From Luteibacter sp. (GTDB lineage: Bacteria > Pseudomonadota > Gammaproteobacteria > Xanthomonadales > Rhodanobacteraceae): 64,000 bases of DNA. Numbering within the stretch: position 1 is the stretch's first letter; each line of letters opens with the position of its first letter. The position numbers were made by a program, and so were the translations under genes. The stretch is from NCBI RefSeq assembly GCF_009912395.1, contig NZ_WNDO01000014.1, positions 1-64,000 of the forward strand, in the 5' to 3' direction. The notes below the pieces were generated by a model. That model was not told the DNA's origin and searched no databases. It saw only the letters and a list, made by a program, of their open reading frames with translations. Shown in pieces: positions 56,014 through 64,000 of the stretch.

Positions 56014-56025
56014 ATCACGATTTAA
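56014..56025. promoter_or_regulatory. Shared 12-mer ATCACGATTTAA, copy 2
   Basis: Identical to 45466-45477 in the nagQ-zwf region, in the same orientation relative to the flanking operons. It lies 187 bp before glk. Confidence 0.4.
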
Positions 56026-56117
56026 TTGCAGGCATTTTTCGTAAGTTGCCGAAAATGCTCCTGACAGGCTATTGCGGCGCATGACAGAAACTTGCTTGTC
56101 TTGTCCGTTCGTCATGT

Positions 56118-56131
56118 TGACAACGTTGTCA
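56118..56131. promoter_or_regulatory. Perfect 14-bp palindrome TGACAACGTTGTCA
   Basis: Perfect dyad symmetry with the central CG typical of LacI-family operators. It lies 81 bp before the glk start codon. It fits the NagR-type box I recall from Shewanella (TGACANCGNTGTCA core), but that recollection is unchecked. Confidence 0.65.
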
Positions 56132-56211
56132 TCACCCTCACAGACTGCGCCGCAACAGGGCGTCACGGAAACTTCATGTGACGACACGGAATCGGTCATA
56201 AGGGGCAACGC

Positions 56212-57231
56212 GTGGGCGAGTCGGCCAAACAACGGGATATCGTGCGTGCGTCGCGTCAGGAGGCGTTCCTCGCCGCCGACGTGGGCGGGACGCATGCCCG
56301 CGTGGGCCTCGTCCAGCGCGCCGGCGATGGCATAGAAGTGCTGCGCTACGAGCGCTACGCCTGTGCCGAGTGGCCGAGCCTCACCGCCGTGCTCAAGGAT
56401 TTCGTCGGCCATCTCGAAGGCCACCCACCCATCGCGCATTGCGCGGTCGCTAGCGCCGGCTACGTGCTGGGCGACGCGGTGGTCAACGAGAACCTGCCGT
56501 GGCCGGTGTCCATCGGCGACATCCGCGCCACGCTGGGCCTGTCCGGCCTGGCCGTGGTCAACGACTTCGAAGCCGTGGCCTATGCCTGCCAGTTCCTCGA
56601 AAGCCACCAGACGACGGCGGTGATCGAGACCTCGGCCGAGCCGGCCATCGGCCCCGTGCTGGTCATGGGGCCGGGTACCGGCCTGGGTTCCGCCGTGCTG
56701 CTTCCGGGCACGCCGCACGCCACCGTGCTGGCGACCGAAGCCGGCCAGATTTCGCTCGCACCGGGCAACGATCGCGAGTCCGCCATCCTCGCCGAACTCG
56801 CTCGCGGTCGCGACTACGTTTCCTACGAGACCGCCCTTTCCGGGCCCGGTCTGGTCAATCTCTACAACGCCATTTCGACGCTGCGCGGTACGCCGGCGAC
56901 GCTGGCCCTGCCCGCGGATGTCACGCGCGCCGCCCTCGACGGGAGCGATCCCGCCGCCGTGGAAGCGCTGGATGTCTTTTGCGGCTTGCTGGGCAGCTTC
57001 GTCGGTGACCTCGCGATGCTCTACGGCGCGCGCGGCGGCGTGTACCTTGCCGGCGGCATCCTGCCGCAAATCCGCGATCGACTGCTGGTGAGCAGCTTCG
57101 CTACCAGGTTTTTCAACAAGGGCGTCATGCGCGCCTTTCTCCAGCAAGTGCCGGTACGTCTGATGGACCACGGACAGTTGGGTGTGATCGGTGCCGCCGG
57201 TCTCTACCTGCACGGTTCGACCGCTCATTGA
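56212..57231 (+). CDS. glk: Glucokinase-family sugar kinase (glucose or GlcNAc)
   Basis: The product is 339 aa from GTG 56212, preceded by AAGGGG. Glk-type motifs: FLAADVGGTHARVGLV for the phosphate loop, AVVNDFEAVAYACQF for the catalytic Asp region, and VMGPGTGLGSAVLLP. The family phosphorylates glucose; in Xanthomonadales GlcNAc clusters a kinase of this kind has been assigned as NagK. Its position opposite nagP with LacI-type operators between favours a role in GlcNAc use, but glucose cannot be excluded. Confidence 0.88.
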   Translation: MGESAKQRDIVRASRQEAFLAADVGGTHARVGLVQRAGDGIEVLRYERYACAEWPSLTAVLKDFVGHLEGHPPIAHCAVASAGYVLGDAVVNENLPWPVSIGDIRATLGLSGLAVVNDFEAVAYACQFLESHQTTAVIETSAEPAIGPVLVMGPGTGLGSAVLLPGTPHATVLATEAGQISLAPGNDRESAILAELARGRDYVSYETALSGPGLVNLYNAISTLRGTPATLALPADVTRAALDGSDPAAVEALDVFCGLLGSFVGDLAMLYGARGGVYLAGGILPQIRDRLLVSSFATRFFNKGVMRAFLQQVPVRLMDHGQLGVIGAAGLYLHGSTAH

Positions 57232-57350
57232 AGAGCGGGGAAGGAACGCTGACTCGTTAGAAAACCGGGCCGCAAGGCCTATCGATAGCAACAAGGCACG
57301 ACGCGGTCGCGAAACCCGTCGACGCTTTCATCCTCTGAGGGGAGGACATC

Positions 57351-60086
57351 ATGTCGCATCGTAGAAACCTGCTCGCGGCGAGCATCATCGCCGGACTGTG
57401 CTGTATCACCGGGTCTGCCTATGCGCAGGACTCGGCGGCACCCGCGAAACCGAAGACGGCTCAGGAAAAGGCCGACGCCGCCAAGGCAGCCCAGCTGGAC
57501 ACGATCACCGTGACCGGCATCCGCGCCAGTCTCGAGAAGTCGCTCGACACCAAGCGCAACGCCGACGCCGTCGTCGAGGCGGTCACCGCCGAGGACATCG
57601 GCAAGTTCCCGAACACCAACGTCGCCGAAGCGATGACCCAGATTCCGGGCGTCGTGATCGATCGTCAGTTCGGCCAGGGCGACCGCGTGTCCATCGACGG
57701 CACCGATCCCAGCCTGAACCTCACGTTCCTCAACGGCCAGCCGATCGCGCAGACGCCGTGGCAGTATGGCGCACAGCCGAACCGCGGCTTCGACTTCACC
57801 ATGCTGGCGCCGGAAGTGATCGGTCGTCTCGAAGTCTACAAGTCGCCGGAAGCCCGCCTGACGGAAGGTAGCCTGGGTGGTACCGTGCTGCTGCATACCC
57901 TGCAGCCGCTCGACCTGCCGGCCAATACGGTGCGCGGCAGCTTCGGCCTGAACTACAACGACCAGGCCAAGCCGGGCACCCGCCCGTCGGCTTCGGTGCT
58001 GTACAGCTGGAAGAACGACGCCCAGACCTTTGGCGTCATCGCATCCGCGCAGCACTTCGAAGAGAAGATCGACCGCAAGGGCATGGAGATCTTCACCTAC
58101 AGCCCGGTATCCAAGTGGGCTGCCAAAAATCCCGGCGTCGCCGCTTCGGTGGCCAACGGCTCGCTCAACCCGAACGCGATGGTGCCGGACGAAGTCAACG
58201 CCGCCTGGTTCCAGCAGAAGCGCAAGCGCGATACCGCCACCTTAGGTTTCCAGATCCGTCCGACGTCGAACTGGGACATCGATATCAACTCGCTGTTCAT
58301 CCGCGAGAACTTCGATAACTGGAACCAGTCGATGTATCCGTTCACCGGTAATCCCGGTGCGCTCGGCAATACCACCAGCTTTACCCAGGGCGCTAACAAC
58401 GTCGTCACCGGCGGCCACGTGTGCGGTAACGACAATCCTGGCTGCCCGGCCATCGGCCAGACCACGTTCGACAACGCGATCCGCAAGTCGACCGTTCGCA
58501 CCTCCGCATTCGACCTCAAGTCGACCTATCATGGCGAGGGTTGGAGCCTGGGTGGCGCGGCCGGCTACAGCAAGGCCATCAATAACGAGATATCCCAGGC
58601 GGTGGTCGAGCCGGTCTACGCCGGCGGCTATACGTGGGACATCCGTCGCGGCGCCACGTTCGACAATCCGTCCGCTGCGCGCGATCCGGCCAACTGGCAC
58701 ATCGGTGATACGCCGGGACTGGGTGGTTGGCCGGGTAACTTTGGCGACTACAACGCCAATTCCCGCGACACGTACGCACAGTTGGACTTCAGCAAGGATT
58801 TCGATTCCTTCGTGAACCAGCTGCTCGTGGGCTATCGCTGGAACCGTCACGCCGAAGGCATGAATGCGCATGTCTACGTGCCGAACGGGCCGATCTCGCT
58901 GTCGGATCTTGGCACGATCGGGTACACCAACCTCGGTGGCGTCGGTCTTTCGGACGATATGGCCCACCACATCATCCCCGATCCGGATGCGGTGTATCGC
59001 TGGGTGCGCCAGACCAACGGCGGTATCGACGACCCGGGTTCGAACCTCAACGGTACGTACAAGGTCCGCGAGAAGACCAACGCGGCCTATGCCCAGGCCA
59101 ACTTCGCCGGTGGCGATTTCCACGGTAACTTCGGCGTCCGTTACGTCGACACGAAGACGGACGGCTACGCGTACAACTACCTCGGTGCTCCGACGCTGCC
59201 GCCGCCCCCGGGTTCGTTCGTCAAGTCGTCGCAGACCACCAAGGAATGGCTGCCGTCGTTGAACGTCGCCTACGACGTGGCCGAAGATGTCGTGTTGCGC
59301 TTCGCCGCCGCCAAGGTGATGGCCCGCGTTCCGTACAACATGCAGACCAATGCGCTATTCCTCAACGATGGCGTGCTGACCGGTTCGGGCGGCAACTCCG
59401 ACCTGAAGCCGTACAAGTCGAAGAACTTCTCGCTTTCGGCCGAATGGTATTTCGCTCCGCAGTCCTATCTGGCGATTACCGGCTTCTACAAGAAGATCGA
59501 CGATTACGTGTTCCAGGACATCTTCAAGGAACAGCACTTCAGCTCGGGCAGCATCACGGACAAGACCACGTTCAACGCCCAGGTGGCCGCGGGCCTGTGC
59601 CAGACCGATGGATACTGCCTGTATGACATCACCCGTCCGACGAATGTCGGCTCGGGCAAGATCAAGGGTGCCAGCCTGAGCTACCAGCAGGCGTTCGGTG
59701 AAACCGGTTTCGGCATCACCGCGAACTACACCTACGCCAAGGGAACGCTCGATCGTGGTGGCAGCCTGCCCTACAACTCGAAGAGCGCCTACTCGCTCAG
59801 CCCGTACTACGAGAAGGGCCCCTTCAGCGCCCGCATCACGTACAACTGGCGCAGCAAGTACCTGGCGGGTGGCTACGTGGCGGGTGCGCCGCCGGCGACC
59901 ACCGAAGACTACGGCGACCTGGGCGCCACGTTGGGCTACAAGCTCAACAAGAACGTCTCGTTCACCCTCGCGGGCATGAACCTGACCAACGAAGCGTACA
60001 AGCAGTACATCGGCATCAAGGACATGCCGGTCGCGCACTACACCACGGGCCGCCGCTACATGGCCTCGGTGCATTTCGACCTCTGA
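57351..60086 (+). CDS. TonB-dependent receptor of the Xanthomonas-Caulobacter family
   Basis: The product is 911 aa with a signal peptide (LLAASIIAGLCCITGSAYA) and an intact plug and barrel. The TonB-box region DTITVTGIRASLEKSLDTKR and the EDIGKFPNTNVAEAMTQIPGV motif are hallmarks of the TonB-Xanth-Caul family, which imports saccharides. The C-terminus ends YMASVHFDL with a terminal Leu instead of Phe. The ribosome binding site GGGGAGGA is strong. Between glk and the hexosaminidase gene, it is the best candidate for uptake of GlcNAc or chitooligosaccharides. A strong terminator follows. Confidence 0.9.
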   Translation: MSHRRNLLAASIIAGLCCITGSAYAQDSAAPAKPKTAQEKADAAKAAQLDTITVTGIRASLEKSLDTKRNADAVVEAVTAEDIGKFPNTNVAEAMTQIPGVVIDRQFGQGDRVSIDGTDPSLNLTFLNGQPIAQTPWQYGAQPNRGFDFTMLAPEVIGRLEVYKSPEARLTEGSLGGTVLLHTLQPLDLPANTVRGSFGLNYNDQAKPGTRPSASVLYSWKNDAQTFGVIASAQHFEEKIDRKGMEIFTYSPVSKWAAKNPGVAASVANGSLNPNAMVPDEVNAAWFQQKRKRDTATLGFQIRPTSNWDIDINSLFIRENFDNWNQSMYPFTGNPGALGNTTSFTQGANNVVTGGHVCGNDNPGCPAIGQTTFDNAIRKSTVRTSAFDLKSTYHGEGWSLGGAAGYSKAINNEISQAVVEPVYAGGYTWDIRRGATFDNPSAARDPANWHIGDTPGLGGWPGNFGDYNANSRDTYAQLDFSKDFDSFVNQLLVGYRWNRHAEGMNAHVYVPNGPISLSDLGTIGYTNLGGVGLSDDMAHHIIPDPDAVYRWVRQTNGGIDDPGSNLNGTYKVREKTNAAYAQANFAGGDFHGNFGVRYVDTKTDGYAYNYLGAPTLPPPPGSFVKSSQTTKEWLPSLNVAYDVAEDVVLRFAAAKVMARVPYNMQTNALFLNDGVLTGSGGNSDLKPYKSKNFSLSAEWYFAPQSYLAITGFYKKIDDYVFQDIFKEQHFSSGSITDKTTFNAQVAAGLCQTDGYCLYDITRPTNVGSGKIKGASLSYQQAFGETGFGITANYTYAKGTLDRGGSLPYNSKSAYSLSPYYEKGPFSARITYNWRSKYLAGGYVAGAPPATTEDYGDLGATLGYKLNKNVSFTLAGMNLTNEAYKQYIGIKDMPVAHYTTGRRYMASVHFDL

Positions 60087-60147
60087 TCGATGTGATTGGC
60101 TAGGCGGCCACGGATGGCCGCACCACCCCTCGAAGCTTCATTCCCCA

Positions 60148-60187
60148 CGGGCCCGACAAACCCTACTTTTCGGGCCCGCTTTTTTTG
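60148..60187 (+). terminator. Rho-independent terminator after the TonB receptor
   Basis: CGGGCCCG (60148-60155), a 15-nt loop, CGGGCCCG (60171-60178), then C and a run of T. It separates the receptor from the hexosaminidase gene, so the latter needs its own promoter. Confidence 0.88.
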
Positions 60188-60210
60188 CCTCGGATGACCC
60201 GCCCCTCTCC

Positions 60211-60279
60211 TGTAGGAGCGCGCTTGCGCGCGATGGCTGCGGGCGGCATACCCGAATCGCGCGCAAGCGCGCTCCTACG
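60211..60279. repeat. Inverted pair of REP-type palindromes
   Basis: TGTAGGAGCGCGCTTGCGCGCGAT at 60211-60234 faces ATCGCGCGCAAGCGCGCTCCTACG at 60256-60279, spacer 21 bp. The second arm has one end mismatch. Confidence 0.9.
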
Positions 60280-60398
60280 ATGCAGGCGATGTGACCTGGT
60301 CGATTTCCTTGGCACTTTACGAATATCCAACCCGTGCGTAGGGTTCAGGCGCTTACACTCGGCATTCCACTTTCTCTCAACGTTCTACAGGGGTCCCT

Positions 60399-62678
60399 AT
60401 GCGTCGCACTCTCATGCTCGCCCTGGCTCTCGGGCTGACCGCTTGCGCCAGCCAGCAGCCCAGACAAGACAAGGGGCCGGTCGACGCGACGCCGCTCTCC
60501 CTGATTCCCATGCCTGCGCAGCTTACGCGCGCACCCGGTCACTACCGGATCGATGCCACCACGACGATCGTCGTGCCCGTCGGCAACGCCGCGGCGAAGC
60601 GCGTGGCGACGCAGTTGCAGGGCTGGGTGCGCCAGGCGCGCGGCTTCGCCCCGGCCATCGTCGAGGGCCAGCCGAAGGATGGCGCCATCAACCTGGCGAC
60701 GCAGTCCACCGTGAAGGGATACGAGTCCTACGCGCTCGACGTGGACGGCAAGGGCGTGCACATCGCGGCCAATGACGAGACCGGCCTGTTCTACGGCGCG
60801 GTGACGTATTGGCAGCTGCTGACCGATCCCGCCTCGCAGAACGGCGTGCCGGGCGTGCACATCGTCGATAGCCCGCGGTTCCCCTGGCGTGGCCTCATGC
60901 TCGACTCCAGCCGTCATTTCCAGTCGGTGAGCGAGATCGAGCACCTGATCGACCAGATGGCGATGCACAAGCTCAACACCTTCCACTGGCACCTCACGGA
61001 CGACCAGGGCTGGCGCCTCCAGATTGAGAAGTATCCGAAGCTGACCGAGCAAGGCGCCTGCCGCAAGGCCGTCGGTCCGGACACCGCGCTGACCGGCGGT
61101 GCGAACAAACCCTACTGCGGCTTCTACACGAAGGAAGAAGCCAAACAGGTCGTGGCCTATGCCGCCGAGCGCCACATCACGGTGATTCCCGAGATCGAGA
61201 TGCCGGGGCACGCTCAGGCCGCCGTAGCGGCGTATCCGCAGTTCGGCGCGGGCAAGGGCAAGCGTGAGGTCTCCACGGACTGGGGCGTGAACACCGCCCT
61301 GTTCAACACCGACGATGCCACGTTCACCTTCCTGGAGAACGTGCTCGACGAGGTGATGGAGATCTTCCCCTCCACGTACATCCACGTGGGTGGCGACGAA
61401 GCGGCCAAGGACGAGTGGGAGCACTCGAAGACGATCCAGGCGCAGATGAAGAAGCTCGGCATCACCGACGAGGAGAAGATGCAGGGCTGGTTCGTCGCCC
61501 GCATCGGCGACTACCTCGACAAGCACGGTCGTCGCCTGATCGGCTGGGACGAGATCCTCGACGGCAAGGTGCCGGCCAGCGCCACGGTCATGTCCTGGCG
61601 TGGCACGAAGGGTGCGATCAAGGCGGCCAATGCCGGTCACGATGTCGTGCTGGCGCCCTCGCCCACGCTCTACCTCGACCAGTTGCAGTCGACCTTGCCC
61701 GACGAGCCGGCGGGTCGGCCGTCCGGCCAGTCGCTGAAGACGGTCTACGACTTCGACCTGTTGCCGCCGGAGATCGACGCCGCCAAGGCCACCCATGTGC
61801 TGGGCGCGCAGGTCAACCTGTTCGCCGAGTACCAGCCCAACTGGTATCGCATCCAGCACGCCATCTTCCCGCGCATCGCCGCGCTCGCCGAGCGCACCTG
61901 GTCGCCGAAGGCCGACTGGAACGGTTTCATTGCACGCTTGCCCGCGCAGATGGCCCGCTACCGCGCCGCCGGCATCGTGCCGGCCGACAGCGCCTACGCC
62001 GTGGCGATCTCCGCCGAGCGGGCGGATGGCGACAAGGCACGTGTCACGCTGTCCAACCAGACCGGCTACGGCACCATCCGCTATACCGTCGACGGTTCGG
62101 CGCCGACGCCGCAGTCCAAGGCCTATGAAGGCCCGTTCGACGTGACGCTGCCGACCACCTTGCAGGCCAACGCCTTCGCTGGCGGCTTCGGGCTGGCGGG
62201 TCCGCGCTCCGAGGCCATCGACGCGAAGTCGCTGCTCAACCGCACGAGCGACCAGCTGAACACCTGCAGCGACAAGCTCGTGCTGCGCCTGGAGGCGCCC
62301 GAGTCGATCAACGGCGTGCGCCCGCTCTACAAGGTGGACATCATGGACACCTGCTGGATGTGGAAGAAGGTGCCGCTCGATGGCCTTTACCGCATCGAAG
62401 TGAATGTCGATCGCCTGCCCTACAACTACCAGCTGTGGAAGGACACCAAGGGCATCGTTTCGCGCAAGTCGCGCACGCGTGCCGGTGAGATCGAGGTTCA
62501 CCTGGACAGCTGCGACGGTCCGAAGATCAGCTCCATCTCGCTGGCCGCGGCCAACGACGGTCGTGCGACCCTGCAGGGCACCTTGCCCAAGCGCGAAGGC
62601 GTGCACGACCTGTGCTTCGTGATCACCGGCAAGCCGGGTCCGAAGCTGTGGGTGATCGGGGATATCCAGTTGCGTTGA
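60399..62678 (+). CDS. Lipoprotein beta-N-acetylhexosaminidase (GH20)
   Basis: The product is 759 aa. The N-terminus MLALALGLTACAS has a lipobox (LTAC), so it is probably membrane-anchored, facing the periplasm or surface. A GH20b alpha/beta domain precedes the TIM barrel, where HLTDDQGWRLQIEKYP and the catalytic pair in HVGGDEAAKDEW are intact. A C-terminal chitobiase-like domain (TIRYTVDGSAPTPQS) and a further beta-rich tail follow. It would release terminal GlcNAc from chitooligosaccharides, feeding the NagP-kinase-NagA route. It has its own start region after a terminator and REP pair. Confidence 0.93.
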   Translation: MRRTLMLALALGLTACASQQPRQDKGPVDATPLSLIPMPAQLTRAPGHYRIDATTTIVVPVGNAAAKRVATQLQGWVRQARGFAPAIVEGQPKDGAINLATQSTVKGYESYALDVDGKGVHIAANDETGLFYGAVTYWQLLTDPASQNGVPGVHIVDSPRFPWRGLMLDSSRHFQSVSEIEHLIDQMAMHKLNTFHWHLTDDQGWRLQIEKYPKLTEQGACRKAVGPDTALTGGANKPYCGFYTKEEAKQVVAYAAERHITVIPEIEMPGHAQAAVAAYPQFGAGKGKREVSTDWGVNTALFNTDDATFTFLENVLDEVMEIFPSTYIHVGGDEAAKDEWEHSKTIQAQMKKLGITDEEKMQGWFVARIGDYLDKHGRRLIGWDEILDGKVPASATVMSWRGTKGAIKAANAGHDVVLAPSPTLYLDQLQSTLPDEPAGRPSGQSLKTVYDFDLLPPEIDAAKATHVLGAQVNLFAEYQPNWYRIQHAIFPRIAALAERTWSPKADWNGFIARLPAQMARYRAAGIVPADSAYAVAISAERADGDKARVTLSNQTGYGTIRYTVDGSAPTPQSKAYEGPFDVTLPTTLQANAFAGGFGLAGPRSEAIDAKSLLNRTSDQLNTCSDKLVLRLEAPESINGVRPLYKVDIMDTCWMWKKVPLDGLYRIEVNVDRLPYNYQLWKDTKGIVSRKSRTRAGEIEVHLDSCDGPKISSISLAAANDGRATLQGTLPKREGVHDLCFVITGKPGPKLWVIGDIQLR

Positions 62679-62686
62679 GGCACAGC

Positions 62687-62747
62687 CATCGCGCGCAAGC
62701 GCGCTCCTACATGTGATGACTTGTTGTAGGAGCGCGCTCGCGCGCGA
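62687..62747. repeat. Inverted pair of REP-type palindromes
   Basis: ATCGCGCGCAAGCGCGCTCCTACA at 62687-62710 and TGTAGGAGCGCGCTCGCGCGCGAT at 62724-62747, spacer 13 bp, between the convergent hexosaminidase and Lhr genes. The right arm has a T-to-C change in its loop. Confidence 0.9.
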
Positions 62748-62778
62748 TAAACCAACGAAGCGATGAAGCGGTGAAGGC

Positions 62779-64000
62779 CTAGCCCACCAACACCCACCTA
62801 TCCGCCCGCCGCTGCAAGGCCCCGAGCACCTCACGCTCCTCGTCGCCGATCAGTTCGACGAGCGCCACGAACTTCCCCGCCACCATGGCACCCATCGGCA
62901 CACCGTCGCGGATCGCGATGCGTGTGCCGATCACGGCTGGTAGCTTCGTGCCGGCGACAATACCCCCGACGATGTTCAATGGATCGGTGCCCGCGATGCA
63001 GACGATCTCGCCGTCGTGCGGGCGATGACGAATTTGCCGCAGCGCCACCAACGCATCCGGCAGCGCGAACTGCTCGCCGACCAGGCCATCCACGAAACGA
63101 CCACCGCGGATTTCACCCCGGGCTTCCAGCCGGTGATAGACGCGCCGCAGGTCCCTCCACGGTGGCAGCCAAGCGGCCTCGCGTTCCAGGATGCGCCAGC
63201 TCACCACGCCGTAGCGACGCAGCAGCGTGCGCGCGATGTGTTCCAGTCCGTCGGTGTCATTGCGTTCTTCGCGAGGCCGACGCGCCAGGGACCAGCGCCC
63301 GGCGTCCTCGATGCCGCTCAGCATGTGCCGCCGCGTACGCCGATGGCGATGGTTGTCGCGCTTGGACGCAGGCAGCAACAAGGCGCGCAGGCCGGCGAAA
63401 CTGTCGGCGGTGATGCGTCCGGCGGCGACCAGTTCGCCCAGGGCATCTTCCAGTTCGGTACGAAGCAGACGGGTAGTCGACGCGAGTTCATCGAAGAACA
63501 GCGCGCCTTCGTCACGAAGCGCGTCGGCCACGGCCTGGGCGCGCGAGGAAAGCTTCACGTCGTCGCTGGCAGCCGGTGCGGCGGCGGACCAGATGCCGAG
63601 CTGTCGACGCGGCAGCAACACGATCGGCGTGGCGCGTACGGGGCCACCGGTTCCCGTGCCGGGACGCAGGCGGCTCCACACCACGCGACCCGCGCGGCAG
63701 AGATCGTCGAGCCAGCCGATGCCGTAGTCGCTCACGCGGGAAGGCAGCAGCTCGGATTCCCAGGCTCCCGCCGCGGCCTCGAAGCCTTCGAGCTGGGCGA
63801 TGACGCCTGCGAGTGCATCGGGACCGGCGACCTGGCCCTGTCGCGTGACGTGTTGCCAGTCGAGCAGGAAGCGATAGAAGTCGCGTGGTGCCACCGGTTC
63901 GATCTCGCGACGCAGGCGGCCGATGGTGTAGCGGTGGATACGCGCGAGAAGATGGCGTTCGCACCACTCCAGGTCCGTGACACCCGGCGAGAACGGGCCG
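62779..64000 (-). CDS. lhr: Lhr-type ATP-dependent helicase, C-terminal part (5' end beyond window)
   Basis: The frame runs off the right edge; the visible 406 residues start GPFSPGVTDLEWCERHLLAR and continue IHRYTIGRLRREIEPVAPRD. This EWCERRLLARIHRYT-type sequence and the following FYRFLLDWQHV are typical of the Lhr C-terminal core of large (about 1400-1500 aa) DNA repair helicases. Later segments RYGVVSWRILEREAAWLPPWRDLRRVYHRLEARG (in part) and DPLNIVGGIV match the end of the protein. The helicase motor domains lie outside the window. It is convergent with the hexosaminidase gene. Confidence 0.85.
   Translation of the reverse strand, partial: GPFSPGVTDLEWCERHLLARIHRYTIGRLRREIEPVAPRDFYRFLLDWQHVTRQGQVAGPDALAGVIAQLEGFEAAAGAWESELLPSRVSDYGIGWLDDLCRAGRVVWSRLRPGTGTGGPVRATPIVLLPRRQLGIWSAAAPAASDDVKLSSRAQAVADALRDEGALFFDELASTTRLLRTELEDALGELVAAGRITADSFAGLRALLLPASKRDNHRHRRTRRHMLSGIEDAGRWSLARRPREERNDTDGLEHIARTLLRRYGVVSWRILEREAAWLPPWRDLRRVYHRLEARGEIRGGRFVDGLVGEQFALPDALVALRQIRHRPHDGEIVCIAGTDPLNIVGGIVAGTKLPAVIGTRIAIRDGVPMGAMVAGKFVALVELIGDEEREVLGALQRRADRWVLVG

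Noticed and set aside
60345..62834. 829-codon minus-strand frame opposite the hexosaminidase gene
   Set aside because: Shadow frame; the plus strand carries a signal peptide, a GH20 active site and a ribosome binding site.

Overview
The window is GC-rich bacterial chromosome with dense, strongly codon-biased genes. Gene content and protein style suggest a gammaproteobacterium of the Xanthomonadales, most likely Rhodanobacteraceae of the Luteibacter/Dyella type: large TonB receptors, an Entner-Doudoroff/GlcNAc block, many S9 peptidases and dispersed GTAGGAGCGCGC palindromes. The organism call is inference from gene content; no rRNA or tRNA gene was seen.

Layout. 1-670: no convincing gene; dispersed repeats. 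671-2695 (minus): a three-gene yjfL-yjfM-yjfC-like operon (DUF350, DUF1190, glutathionylspermidine-synthase-like ATP-grasp). 2759-7404: two divergent secreted S9 peptidases. 7410-7775: tandem copies of a ~137-bp repeat. 7897-17616: a Kdp potassium operon, [29-aa peptide]-kdpF-kdpA-kdpB-[61-aa protein]-[outer-membrane porin]-kdpC followed by kdpDE; kdpA carries an in-frame amber codon. 17748-19313: small secreted protein, AraC regulator, 80-aa protein. 19392-24175: a MarR-OMF-EmrA-EmrB multidrug efflux operon. 24310-25054: two paralogous six-cysteine secreted proteins. 25134-32840: PagL lipid A deacylase, a GGDEF/EAL signalling protein, a YrbL-like protein, an extradiol dioxygenase, DUF2239, a MATE pump and a 48-aa membrane peptide. 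33006-36170: an RND permease gene with two in-frame ochre codons. 36356-38630: btuB with a cobalamin riboswitch. 38850-41867: an Oar-like TonB receptor with an in-frame opal codon.

41989-62678 is a catabolic supercluster for N-acetylglucosamine/chitooligosaccharides and glucose. An outer-membrane TonB receptor and a lipoprotein GH20 hexosaminidase would take up and trim oligosaccharides. A NagP-type permease and a glucokinase-family kinase would import and phosphorylate the sugar. NagA and a SIS-domain deaminase would give fructose-6-P, and zwf-pgl-edd-eda would run the Entner-Doudoroff route. Two regulators (GntR/NagQ-like and LacI/NagR-like) are encoded beside matching operator-like repeats. 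The end of the window (62779-64000) is the C-terminal part of an Lhr-type helicase running off the edge.

The most striking sequence-level observation is four in-frame nonsense codons (TAG, TAA, TAA, TGA) in three large membrane-protein genes, with no frameshift, and with the reading frame intact on both sides of each stop. Other points worth a second look are helically phased TGGTA operators between nagQ and zwf, the paired six-cysteine secreted proteins with a 19-bp upstream motif also found before another secreted protein, the 137-bp bipartite repeats, and the porin and small gene inserted in the kdp operon.
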